Source: Bradyrhizobium sp. Arg816 (GTDB lineage Bacteria > Pseudomonadota > Alphaproteobacteria > Rhizobiales > Xanthobacteraceae). From it: a stretch of DNA of 64,000 nt. The DNA lies in NCBI RefSeq assembly GCF_029989365.1, contig NZ_JAPRAQ010000030.1:1-64000 (forward strand). The letters are read 5' to 3'. Below, piece after piece: positions 35,536 to 44,500 of this stretch (the first letter of the stretch is position 1; the number at the start of each line of letters is the position of its first letter). Below the pieces are notes generated by a model. That model saw only the letters and a program-made list of their open reading frames with translations, was not told the DNA's origin and did no database searches. The position numbers and the translations under genes were made by a program.

Positions 35536-35825
35536 CGCCGCCGTCCCTTGAGGAAGCTCGGCTCGTCGAGCGCGAGATCACCGGTATCCAAGTCGTCGTT
35601 TCGTACAGACCCCGGCAGACTGTCGATGTTCAGGTCGATCCCGAGCGTGGCGAAGGCCTTTAGCACCGTTCCGAGGCTCGGATTCTCCAGGCGGCCGGTC
35701 TCGAACTGCGAAATCCACTCTTGGGTGGTCCCCAGCCTCTCGGCGAGTTGCTTCTGGGTCAGCTTCCGCCGATGGCGGGCTTCCCGGACGGCCAGTCCTA
35801 AGTCGCTGATTGTCTTCAAAATCAT
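35532..35825 (-). CDS. hipB: HipB antitoxin (XRE-type)
   Basis: 97 residues from MILKTISDLGLAVREARHRR. The helix-turn-helix is LTQKQLAERLGTTQEWISQF followed by ETGRLENPSLGTVLKAFATL. HipB binds HipA and represses the operon through palindromic operators. An upstream in-frame start exists but would put 18 extra non-homologous residues on the front. It directly precedes hipA, with a four-base overlap. Confidence 0.9.
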   Translation of the reverse strand: MILKTISDLGLAVREARHRRKLTQKQLAERLGTTQEWISQFETGRLENPSLGTVLKAFATLGIDLNIDSLPGSVRNDDLDTGDLALDEPSFLKGRRR

Positions 35826-35940
35826 GCCAGTCACCCTATGAGATTTAAGACATATAGGGCGGATATGAGTTTTACGCAATATCGAACGATATTAGTTTTA
35901 TCTAATAATCCAGAGGTATGAGTTAAAACTCATGCCGGTG
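35826..35940 (-). promoter_or_regulatory. hipBA promoter region with two palindromes
   Basis: AATATCG-AA-CGATATT (35878-35893) and ATGAGTT-AA-AACTCAT (35918-35933) are perfect inverted repeats, both with an AA centre. ATGAGTTTTA just after 35863 resembles a further half-site. Their place immediately upstream of hipB fits autoregulatory operators. Confidence 0.6.
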
Positions 35941-36230
35941 CAATCGGCGCTCGTCTCGGCCGGGAATCAGCTGACGTAGCGATCTGAACGACTTCGCCGG
36001 CTTGTTGCGGGTCTCGCGAACGATGACCGTGCCGCGGCCGGGGTGAGTACCCTGGGGGACGTTTCTATGCTCGCGCTGAAGCGGGTAACCGCCGCTTGGT
36101 GCACGCCGCATTTCCCGGCCTTCGAGAGCGCGGTGGAACTCATGGGCATAAAAAATGAGACTTTCGCGGTCTCGACAGAACGCGTGTGTGAATAGCGGAG
36201 GAAAAGAGGGGAACCATACCCTCTCGCACA

Positions 36231-37421
36231 TTGCACGAGTTAATGCACATGGGTTACAACCAACCCATGGACCCCAAAGATTCGACAGCCATCAAAAGGG
36301 CGCTTGAACTTCAGAAGGCCCGCCACCTTGCGGAGGCGGAGGCCGAGATCGCGCGCGACATGGCTGATCTGGAACGCTTGCTCATTAAGTATCAGTTGCA
36401 GGTCGTTCCTGCCAAGGCTGATGCCGGCGTGGACGCATTGGTCACTATGCCCGACGGTCAGCGGATGGCCGTCCAGATCAAGAACCCGGAACCTGCCGAT
36501 TTCTTCAGAGATCGTCTAACGATCCGTGAGAGCGACACCCAGACGGGCGCAATGACCATTGCGACGCTTGTTCGTCTTTATCGGACCGATCCTCGCTCCC
36601 CCTACAGAAACCTCAAGCCGAAGGTTAGGGCGAACTACGACAGTGTCATCAACCGGATGCACGATGAAATTGGATCGATGACGCTCGACCAGATCAATGC
36701 CGAGTTCCTGAAGGGCTATCATAAGAAGTGGGTCGCGGATGGCAGGATCGCGCTTGGCCACAGCATGGTCACGAAGCTCAGGCTGCTCGCCTCGTTCGGT
36801 GTAACCACGCTGAATGACGAGGCATGCACACGTCTGAGCGTCATCATGAATCGGCTGGAATTTCCTGTCCCGACCGCGCGCGAGAAGGTTGGCCTAACGT
36901 TGGATCAGGTCAACGCAGTGCGCGAGAAGGCGCATTGGATACAGCGCCCGTCAATCGCTCTTGCTCAGGCATTGCAGTACGAGTTTTCGCTGCCCCAGCG
37001 GGTTGTCATTGGCGAGTGGGTTTCAATGCTGGAGTCGGGCGACTCCGACATCGTGTCGAATGAATTGAAGTGGCTGACTGGCCTTCGCTGGGATGATGTT
37101 GGTGACGACATGGTCCTTCGCGGAACCATCGATGGCGAAAAGACCGGCCTCGACTTCAAGCATACGAAAATGGTGCTGGAGGAGTTGCAGAGGATCTATG
37201 GCGGCGTGCTTCCCAAGAGGGGGGCGATGATCATCAACGAACACAACGGCCTTCCGTACACTGGCGTCGAATATCGGCGGCAGTGGCGAAGGATTGCCGA
37301 CTATGCCGGTGTCCCGAAGGATATCCGCAACAGCGATGTCAGCAATGGCGTCGTGGTGAAAACAGAGAACGTGAAGATCAGCGCGCTCATGCAGCCGAAC
37401 GATGAGGGGCGCATTCACTGA
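36231..37421 (+). CDS. Tyrosine-recombinase-like protein lacking the catalytic C-terminus
   Basis: About 390 residues; the true start is unclear among ATGs at 36243-36270. The middle has a phage-integrase core-binding domain (LVRLYRTDPRSPYRNLKPKV, NAEFLKGYHKKWVADGR). The catalytic domain then begins with the first active-site Arg in WLTGLRWDDV. In complete relatives a region with HxxR and the nucleophilic Tyr follows the YRRQWRRIADYAGVP block. Here the protein ends NSDVSNGVVVKTENVKI and a short tail, with neither. It is therefore either an inactive remnant or a non-catalytic variant. The N-terminal ~90 residues are an extra helical part. Confidence 0.7.
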   Translation: MHELMHMGYNQPMDPKDSTAIKRALELQKARHLAEAEAEIARDMADLERLLIKYQLQVVPAKADAGVDALVTMPDGQRMAVQIKNPEPADFFRDRLTIRESDTQTGAMTIATLVRLYRTDPRSPYRNLKPKVRANYDSVINRMHDEIGSMTLDQINAEFLKGYHKKWVADGRIALGHSMVTKLRLLASFGVTTLNDEACTRLSVIMNRLEFPVPTAREKVGLTLDQVNAVREKAHWIQRPSIALAQALQYEFSLPQRVVIGEWVSMLESGDSDIVSNELKWLTGLRWDDVGDDMVLRGTIDGEKTGLDFKHTKMVLEELQRIYGGVLPKRGAMIINEHNGLPYTGVEYRRQWRRIADYAGVPKDIRNSDVSNGVVVKTENVKISALMQPNDEGRIH

Positions 37422-37427
37422 AACAAA

Positions 37428-37445
37428 CGGCGCCCGAAGGCGCCG
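37428..37445. terminator. Terminator hairpin after the recombinase-like gene
   Basis: CGGCGCC-CGAA-GGCGCCG forms a perfect seven-base stem with a stable CGAA tetraloop, starting seven bases after the stop. The downstream sequence is only weakly T-rich. Confidence 0.6.
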
Positions 37446-37694
37446 TCGTATTCCGTCTGCATGAGGCCGTGTCACTGATGCAGAGGGCAGTCCCCTGAAA
37501 TAGTGGGGGCATGGATGGGTTGCGAGGCCCGTTCGTCTAGAACCGGGGGGAGGCACGGAGAACCCCGGGGATCAAAGGAGGTGGTTCAAATGCAACCACC
37601 ATAGAGTAGGCGTCACGCTGCACCGGTCTGATCCACTGGTGTGGCGTTGCGCCGCTTTATATAGCTAAATCCTTGGGAAAATGCAAGGAATCCT

Positions 37695-37865
37695 GTGAGC
37701 AAGCCACGGCCAGACGACCAATATAGTGAAGCGGAGGCTCAGAAGCGCTTTGAGACGGCGCTACGTGGCGCGCTCAAAACGCCGCATGAGCCGTTGAAGG
37801 AAAAGCCAAGGGCTAAAAAGAAACCCCCGCAAAAGCGGGGGTTGGACACTAGGCGTAAGCCTTAG
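37695..37865 (+). CDS. Small basic protein (56 aa), tail encoded through a terminator stem
   Basis: From GTG the frame reads VSKPRPDDQYSEAEAQKRFE and then ALRGALKTPHEPLKEKPRAK, ending in a lysine/arginine-rich tail. The D-x-x-YSEAEAQKRFE pattern is like small conserved hypothetical proteins I have seen near toxin-antitoxin genes in Rhizobiales. The last ~14 codons coincide with the hairpin at 37822-37843, and the stop overlaps the convergent higA by 17 bases. Small size and the GTG start keep confidence moderate. Confidence 0.55.
   Translation: MSKPRPDDQYSEAEAQKRFETALRGALKTPHEPLKEKPRAKKKPPQKRGLDTRRKP
37822..37843. terminator. Strong bidirectional terminator hairpin after higA
   Basis: AACCCCCGC-AAAA-GCGGGGGTT is a perfect nine-base stem with A tracts on the plus-strand 5' side, giving U tracts on the minus-strand transcript. 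It lies six bases past the higA stop. Confidence 0.75.
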
Positions 37866-38232
37866 CCAATTCGTATTGTGGAGTCAGCAGTTCAATGGGG
37901 ATTTTCCATTCGGCGCTGATCGTGCGGATCATGTCGAGCGTCAGTGGACGGATGCGGTTCAGTATTTCGGACGCGCGATTCCGTCCAATGAGTTCGCTCA
38001 GGCCAGCCTGAGTCTTTCCCATTGATTCAATTGCGAACTCTAGGACCTCAATCGGATCGGTGTGTGAGATTTCAAAGTGCGCGTCTTCGTACTCTCGAAT
38101 GAGAGTGACAAGCACCTCAAATCTATCGCTATCTGCCGTACCGATCTCTGGCTGAGCCTCGAAATAGCGAGTTACTTCGCCAATTGCCCAACCGTAATCC
38201 TGCTCGTTATGGAGAGGTCGAACATCCATCAT
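37849..38232 (-). CDS. higA: HigA-type antitoxin
   Basis: 127 residues, beginning at the ATG eight bases after GGAG. The N-terminal part (VRPLHNEQDYGWAIGEVTRY, FEAQPEIGTADSDRFEVLVT) and the C-terminal helix-turn-helix (MGKTQAGLSELIGRNRASEI, LNRIRPLTLDMIRTISAEWK) are those of HigA antitoxins paired with HigB_toxin (PF09907) proteins. The start overlaps the end of the higB gene by 26 bases. It should repress via the tandem operators upstream of higB. Confidence 0.88.
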   Translation of the reverse strand: MMDVRPLHNEQDYGWAIGEVTRYFEAQPEIGTADSDRFEVLVTLIREYEDAHFEISHTDPIEVLEFAIESMGKTQAGLSELIGRNRASEILNRIRPLTLDMIRTISAEWKIPIELLTPQYELAKAYA

Positions 38233-38533
38233 CACACCGCTCCGCATCTATACTGTCATACTCTTCATGCGTGCCGACAAACTTGATGAGGGCGGTCTTG
38301 TGTAGATACGCAAAGTGGACGATGAGGCGGTACTTATTCCCGCCTATATCGAAGATAGCTCTATTATCTCCGACAAAGTCCACATTGGCTCCAAAAGCCG
38401 TCTTCAAATCTGCGGGAGAGCCCCAGGTTCCCTTGGAAACGATTTGATACCAAGTACCGAGAGGTTTCTCGGCGTCTTGGTATCGTTCCCAAAAGTCTTT
38501 GAGTACCTTCCTTGCTATTACGTTCATTGCCAT
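38207..38533 (-). CDS. higB: HigB-type mRNA interferase toxin
   Basis: About 108 residues (MAMNVIARKVLKDFWERYQD; an ATG six bases further is equally possible). The family block FGANVDFVGDNRAIFDIGGN followed by KYRLIVHFAYLHKTALIKFV and GTHEEYDSID is diagnostic for HigB_toxin. These proteins cut ribosome-bound mRNA. Toxin first, then antitoxin, is the usual higBA order. Confidence 0.9.
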   Translation of the reverse strand: MAMNVIARKVLKDFWERYQDAEKPLGTWYQIVSKGTWGSPADLKTAFGANVDFVGDNRAIFDIGGNKYRLIVHFAYLHKTALIKFVGTHEEYDSIDAERCDDGCSTSP

Positions 38534-38539
38534 AGCATG

Positions 38540-38579
38540 TTCCCAATATGGGATCAATTTAAAATTCCCAAGGTGGGAA
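38540..38579 (-). promoter_or_regulatory. Tandem operators for higBA
   Basis: TTCCCA-ATA-TGGGAT (38540-38554) and TTCCCA-AGG-TGGGAA (38565-38579) are near-identical inverted repeats with centres 25 bases apart. They lie immediately upstream of higB. Paired sites of this kind are expected for an antitoxin dimer pair. Confidence 0.7.
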
Positions 38580-38718
38580 CTGGGTTTTCTGCCCGTACGG
38601 GGCCCGTACGCGGCCCTTTTAGCGATTCTGTAACTATTTTGGGGTTCCAGCCGTACGCGAACGGGTACGCTTTTGGCGCCATCTTAGGAAGCGTCGGGCG
38701 AGTCTTGCAAGGTCGCGT

Positions 38719-39241
38719 TTAGTGAGATTGACGATACGTCAGACGCTTGCCAGCCGCGCCCTTGACGGCAAGGTCCGCACTTTCCCCGTCCTCGATGCCA
38801 AGCGCAACGCGGTTGCTGTAACGGAAGTCAAATTCTCAAAGATAGCGGTGAAGGTACTTTTCAGCGCAATGCTGATAGACGCCCTTCATGCCGCGCTTGA
38901 AGATGCTGTAGTAGCCCTCGACCGTTGGTGTACGCCAAGCGAGCGGTGGAGCTGGTGCGAGCTAACGCCCTTCTTGCTAGACGCCATCAGGTAGAACGCC
39001 TGCAACCAGACGTGCAGCTTATGTGGCTCGACTCCATCACGCTCTTGGTGGTGACGGAGAAATCCTTGCGGCACTCCTCGACGCGGCAACGGTAGACGCC
39101 GGGCTTCTTGGTGAGGAACGACTGATTGACCACGCCGCAATGCGGACAGACGCGCTCAGTGCCCCAGCGGAGACCTTCAAGGTACTCGCGGGCTGCTTCG
39201 TGGCTCTGAAAGTGCGGCGCGCTGAACTGGGACATACCCAC
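38719..39241 (-). pseudogene. IS1595-family transposase with internal deletion
   Basis: The N-terminus (MSQFSAPHFQSHEAAREYLE and VCPHCGVVNQ, a zinc ribbon) passes with a frameshift into LHVWLQAFYLMASSKKGVSS and HQLHRSLGV. It then jumps directly to the C-terminal end of the family: TVEGYYSIFKRGMKGVYQHC, then an in-frame stop and EFDFRYSNRVALGI up to KRLTYRQSH. About 150 catalytic residues are missing between the two parts. No terminal repeats were identified. It is a dead relic between higBA and the Wadjet operon. Confidence 0.8.
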
Positions 39242-39378
39242 AACTCCCTAGGACTGCCTGAATCCTCGGGGTTGCGGTTTGTGGTGTCATCGCCGAGAGT
39301 ATACCGGAGCATACTGTGAACCATTCTTCCAGTTGCAAATCTTGAACCTGTTCTGGCTTTAATATCCTACATATTTTC

Positions 39379-40956
39379 ATGGGTTTAACATCTTGGGATG
39401 TCGGCGCAAGGAGCGTGCAATCATTGTCCCTGTTCCGCCATTTGCATGACGACGCGTTCTTGGCCTTCTCGCGCGATCACAAGCACCTCTATGCCGCTTG
39501 TCTGCTCGATCTCCATGAGCGTTTTTTTTCGGGGGCGCCGGCATTCCCGACCCCTCAGCAGGTCGTGCACGCCATCTACGACGTCATGCGTGCCAATCCC
39601 ACGTTGTGGAGCGAAGCCGATGATTTCGGCAGCCTGCCGGAAATGATTTCGGCCGGTCGCCGCCGCATTCGCAAGGCCGATGTCGCGCTCGCCTCCGAGA
39701 AGGGTGAAAAGGCGCTTGGCCTGGCACGGCAGCTCTATGCCCGGCTTCTCGCCTGGGGGTGGCTCGAGGAGGAGGAATATGGCCTGCGCGTCACCGTGGA
39801 CATGGCGATGGGACCTCTCCTAGTCATCCAGCGGTTGGCGAGCCTCAACAAGGATCTGTCACAGCGCTTCGGGGGGCTGATCGTCCAGATACGCCTTAAC
39901 CTCGAAGCGGTTGAGAAGCTTACTCCCGAGGTCACCGATCGCAAGCAGCGCGAAGCCGCGCTCGCAGTCCGAGAGGCTCGCAACCAAGCGGACCAATTCA
40001 CCAAGAGCTTGCGCGCCATTCTCGCCGACCTCAAACGCATCAGGCGAACGGTGATGGAATCAAAGACCGTCGGGAGCCGGCTCGAAGCCTTCTTCGAGGA
40101 ATTTGTCGACCAGCTCTTGCTCAAGGATTTCGAGTCCATCCTGACCGTCAACCATCCGTATCGGTTCCGCGACGCTATCGTCGATCTCGCGCGACGGATC
40201 TCCTACACTGCGGAGACCATGCAGGTGCTCGCCGAGGAATACGTCGCGGCCAGTATGGCGTCCGATGTCGAGGACGGACGCATGGCCGCCGCGGACGATC
40301 TGTTGGCGATCGAGAACATCTTCGAGCAGATCGGCGAGATGTTCGATCGGATTGAGACCTTTCGGCGGCACCTTGAGGCGCGCGTCCGGAACACCATCAA
40401 GTACGCCGAGCGGGGCGCACAAGGTCTGGTGGGCCGCGCCGGCGACCTCGTCCGCCGTCTCGACGCGCTGTTGCGAGACGGACGTCATGAGCGCGCTACC
40501 GTCGAGTGGAGCGTCGAGCCGCTTCGCTCTCCCTGGTCGGAGCACCATCAGGCGCCGAGCCGCCAGCCGCGCCGTCCGGTCGAGGCGAGGGAGCTTTCAG
40601 CGCCGCCTTCGGATCCGCTCTATGAGCTGAGGAAGCAACTCCGGCTCGAATACATCGCGCGCATCGCGCCGCGCCCGGAGGACGTACGAACGTTTCTCGA
40701 GGGTCAGGTCCCGCCGGCCGGAACGAAGGAGGCGCGCTTCTTCGAAATCGGGACGATCGACGAGTTCCTCGCGTTCGACTGCGCTCGCCGGTACGCCCTG
40801 ACCGGCGAGGTGCCGCCGCAGATCGCCGGAAGCTTCGAACTCGAACCGTCGCCCGACACGCCGCCGCACGACAGCGAATGGCTGCGATGCGCGAATTTCG
40901 TGATCCGTCGTCGCGGTCTTGGCAGCGGCTTTGGTAAGGGAGCGGCGCGTGCTTAG
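39379..40956 (+). CDS. jetA: Wadjet subunit JetA (kleisin-like)
   Basis: 525 residues (MGLTSWDVGARSVQSLSLFR). The N-terminal winged-helix region (HLYAACLLDLHERFFSGAPA, FPTPQQVVHAIYDVM) and the long helical middle (DLKRIRRTVMESKTVGSRLE) fit the kleisin-like JetA of Wadjet, the MukF counterpart. JetA bridges the JetC ATPase heads and binds JetB. It is first of four tightly packed genes. The family looks like that of type II Wadjet, but typing is from memory. Confidence 0.85.
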   Translation: MGLTSWDVGARSVQSLSLFRHLHDDAFLAFSRDHKHLYAACLLDLHERFFSGAPAFPTPQQVVHAIYDVMRANPTLWSEADDFGSLPEMISAGRRRIRKADVALASEKGEKALGLARQLYARLLAWGWLEEEEYGLRVTVDMAMGPLLVIQRLASLNKDLSQRFGGLIVQIRLNLEAVEKLTPEVTDRKQREAALAVREARNQADQFTKSLRAILADLKRIRRTVMESKTVGSRLEAFFEEFVDQLLLKDFESILTVNHPYRFRDAIVDLARRISYTAETMQVLAEEYVAASMASDVEDGRMAAADDLLAIENIFEQIGEMFDRIETFRRHLEARVRNTIKYAERGAQGLVGRAGDLVRRLDALLRDGRHERATVEWSVEPLRSPWSEHHQAPSRQPRRPVEARELSAPPSDPLYELRKQLRLEYIARIAPRPEDVRTFLEGQVPPAGTKEARFFEIGTIDEFLAFDCARRYALTGEVPPQIAGSFELEPSPDTPPHDSEWLRCANFVIRRRGLGSGFGKGAARA

Positions 40957-41587
40957 CGAATTCGAGAACATTGAGCGCTCGGCCGGCGCCGACAAGGCCG
41001 CCGATCTGCGCAAGGCGCTGCACTTCCTGCTGCGCCGGCAGTTCGTGTTCGCGGGCGACCCCCGGACCGGCATCGTTTACAACTCGATCATGGACGGCCG
41101 CTTCCGCGAGGCGGTCGACGGCTTTTTCGATACCTGCGGTTACCGCGTCCACCGCGATCCGGAGGCGCAGTGGGCGGGCATCGTCGCCATGGACGAGGAC
41201 GTGCCGCTGCCGCGGATGAAATTGGACGAAACCATCGTGATGCTCGTCCTCGCCGCCTACTGGCAGCAGGAGATCAACGCGGGCGCGATGGAAGACCGCG
41301 CGGTCGTGGTTGCCACCCTGAACGATCTGTTCGACCGCTATCGGGAGATGGTGCAGCCCAACGGCGGCAGCGCCATCTCGAGTCAGCGCTTCCGCGACAT
41401 TCTCAAGGAGGCGGCGCAGCGCAGCCTGGTCGAGATCGGCGACTTCGACAACGAGCAGCAGGATTGCGAGGTCCGGATCCGACCCATGATCAAGCTGATC
41501 AGCGGTGGTGACGCCCTGCAGCGGCTGGAGCGGTACGTCCGTAGCGAGGAGGTCCGCTTTCCCCGGGACACGGGAGATCAGGCATGA
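40949..41587 (+). CDS. jetB: Wadjet subunit JetB (DUF4194, MukE-like)
   Basis: About 212 residues from a GTG (VLSEFENIERSAGADKAADL) with GGGAG upstream, overlapping the jetA stop by eight bases. The body (RKALHFLLRRQFVFAGDP, DETIVMLVLAAYWQQEINAG, SSQRFRDILKEAAQRSLVEI) is a tandem winged-helix protein of the DUF4194 type. JetB binds JetA in the loop-extruding complex. Confidence 0.85.
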   Translation: MLSEFENIERSAGADKAADLRKALHFLLRRQFVFAGDPRTGIVYNSIMDGRFREAVDGFFDTCGYRVHRDPEAQWAGIVAMDEDVPLPRMKLDETIVMLVLAAYWQQEINAGAMEDRAVVVATLNDLFDRYREMVQPNGGSAISSQRFRDILKEAAQRSLVEIGDFDNEQQDCEVRIRPMIKLISGGDALQRLERYVRSEEVRFPRDTGDQA

Positions 41588-44500
41588 TGGAGTTGCGGCA
41601 TCTCGCCATGGTGAACTGGCACCTGTTCGACGTCGCCGACATCGACGTCGCCGGCCACATCGGCGTACTGGGCGAGAACAGGTCGGGAAAGTCGACGATC
41701 CTCGACATGGCCCAGGTCGTTCTCACTGGCGGCAACCGGCGCTTTCTGCGCCTGAACGCGGTCGCGGGGGATAGCGGAAAGTCCCGCAGCGGATCCAAGC
41801 GCAGTGTCGTCGACTACTGCCTCGGTACGCTCGGCGAGGACCAGCGTCGCCGGGACGAGGCTCGAACCTACGTCGCGCTCGGATTCGAGGATACCGACGG
41901 GGACCGGCCTCCGGTCACGATCGGCATGGCCCTCGAGGCGCGTAAATCCGACAGCAAGGAGACCGTGCTCGCGCTCTTCGTCGCCGTCGGTGCGGTCCTG
42001 ACCGCGAAGGACTTCATCGAGCGCAAGGGTGCGCAGCAGTTCCCGGCGCATTGGGAGGACGCGCGTGCGCGGATCGTGTCGGCGGTCGGCGAGGCGAACT
42101 TCGTCAATCACCGGGACCGGGCCGGAGACTACGTGCGCGAATACATGCGTCATCTGGTGCCGCATGCGCCCTTCGGCGAGCAGAACGCGAGCGCTTTGCA
42201 GAAGTCCATCGTGAACGCGATGACCCTCGACCACAATCAGACCGCCACCCAGTTCGTGCGGGACTACATCCTCGAGGATAGCCGCATCGGCATCAAAGAG
42301 CTGCGCGAATCCATTCAGACCTACCGCAATATCAGCGAGACGATCCGCAAGATGCGGGAGAAGCTCGACGCGCTGAAGGCGCTGCGGGCGATCCTGGCGA
42401 GTCTTGAAGAGACGCTGGAGACCAGGTTCCGCGAGGAGTGGATCGCCAAGCGGGCCAATTGGCTTGCGGCAAGGGCGACCAATCGCGACCTGCGGGCCAG
42501 GCTGCGCGACGAGCAGGCGCGGCGTGCTGCGGCGACCGTCGAGCTCGCCGACATCGACGAGGACGTCAAGGCCATCGACAAGGAGATTGAACGGCTCACG
42601 ACGGCGATCGCGGAACACGATGCCAAGACGGGCCGGAAGGAATTGTCGCAGACCGCCATGGTGGCGGATCAGGCCGCGCAGCGGACCCTTTCCGAATTCA
42701 GGAGCCGGGTGGAAAGTATCCGGCGGCTTCGCCCGCTGCTCGCCATGTACGGCTGCGGCTTCGATGGGTTCATTCCCGCCGTCGAGAAGCTCGTCGGCGA
42801 AGCCAAAGGTGCGGAGATCGGCGCTGTGTCCGACAGTCTCTCTGCGGCCGAGCAGGCGTTCGTGTCCTCGGCTCCGGCGTGGTCGGCCAAGGTCGACGAG
42901 GCGAGGCAGGCGATCATGGCCGAAGCGTCTCAGCTGCGCGCGCAGCGCGGCGCACTGCTCGAACGCATCCAACAGCACGACTCCGGAGGTGCGCGCGCAC
43001 ACTTGGAGCCGGATACCGAACGGCTGTGCCTCAAGCTCCGCCAAAAGGGCATGGTGCCGCGGGTGCTCTGCGAACTGATCGAGGTCGCCGATCCGGAATG
43101 GGTGGCAGCCGCCGAGGCGCTTCTCGGCCGCGACCGGGACGCGGTGTTCGTCGACAGGCCGGACATCGGTGCGGCGACTTCGATCTTCAAGGAGGGGCGC
43201 CGCGAATTCCGGCGCACCTCGCTGGTTAGTCTCAACAAGCTGGAGCAGTTCAGGGCCAAGCCGGACCGCGGAACGTTTCCTTCGATCTTCCGTACGGATG
43301 ATCCGGACGCGTTGTCGTTCATCATGCGGCGCTACGGCTCGGTGCGCCTCGCCGATACGCTCGAACAATTCAACAAGCCGGGCAGGGCCGTCATGAAGGA
43401 CGGCCTGTACGACGACGGGTTGGTGCGGACCCACCGTTCGGTCGATCCCAAGGAGCACAAGATCGGCAAGGCGGCCCAGGCAAACGCGCTGCTGGCGTTG
43501 CAGGAGCAGTCGGACGCGCTTGAGGACGCACTTACGCAGAAGGCGAGGGAGGCTGAGGCGGCCGATGGCGCATTCGCGGCCCTGAAGTCCCTTTGCGTCG
43601 ACGGGAGCGCCGGCCTGAGGGACTTCGCGGTAGCCTTCTCCGCCGCGCAGGCCGAGAAGATCGATGCGCAGGCAAGATTATCGGCGTTGGACGGGGCCGG
43701 CGATGGCGGGCTTCGCGCGAAGAAGAAGGCGCAGCTCGACCTGAAGGAGCGCCGCCGCTCCGAGCGGGAAACGCAGCAGAAGGCCTTCAACAAGCACAAT
43801 GGCGAGGTGCGGCTCATCGAGGGCAAGCTCGGCGACGGCGAGAATGTGCCCGGCTCCGAGCTCAACTTGAAGGTCGCCCGCTCGATATTCCTCAAGAACC
43901 GGCCGCTCTACGCCGCGAGCAAGGGGCGTGCGGCGTACCGGTCCCGCCTCGATGGGCGCGCGCAGAAGAGCGAAGCGGAGAAGCATCGTTCCATCGCTGA
44001 GAAGGCGCTGAAGGATGCGGCGGCGTCGGATGTGGAGCGCAACCGCATCGAGCGCCAGGTGCGGGAATTCCTGGACGGATACTTCGAAGAATTCGGCACG
44101 AGCTCCCAAGTCGGCATCGAAAGCGAGCCGCTCCAGGAGGTAAAGCCTTGGATGGAGCAGTTGATCGACGACATCGAGTCCAACGAGCTGCGTAGGTACG
44201 AACGTCAGGCGCACGAGGCCGCCGAGAAAGCCAAGACGCTGCTCCGGGGAGAATTCATCAATGCGCTGACGTCCCGGATCGGAAAGATGGAACGGGACCT
44301 GCAATCGCTCAACCGCAGCCTCCAGGCCCATCCCTTCCACAACGAGCGCTACTCGTTCCATCGCACCCAGGTCGTGGAATTCCAGCCGATCCTCAAGATC
44401 ATCGAGATCGGAAAGACCTCGCCGGAGGCGCTGGACTTGCTCTTCCGGGGCGACGTGCCCGACGACTTCCCGCACAAGGACACGATCAAGGCGCTGGAGG

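Noticed and set aside
41578..43458. 626-codon minus-strand frame opposite jetC
   Set aside because: It is a long antisense shadow of the intact JetC ATPase gene in GC-rich DNA, with no family text of its own.
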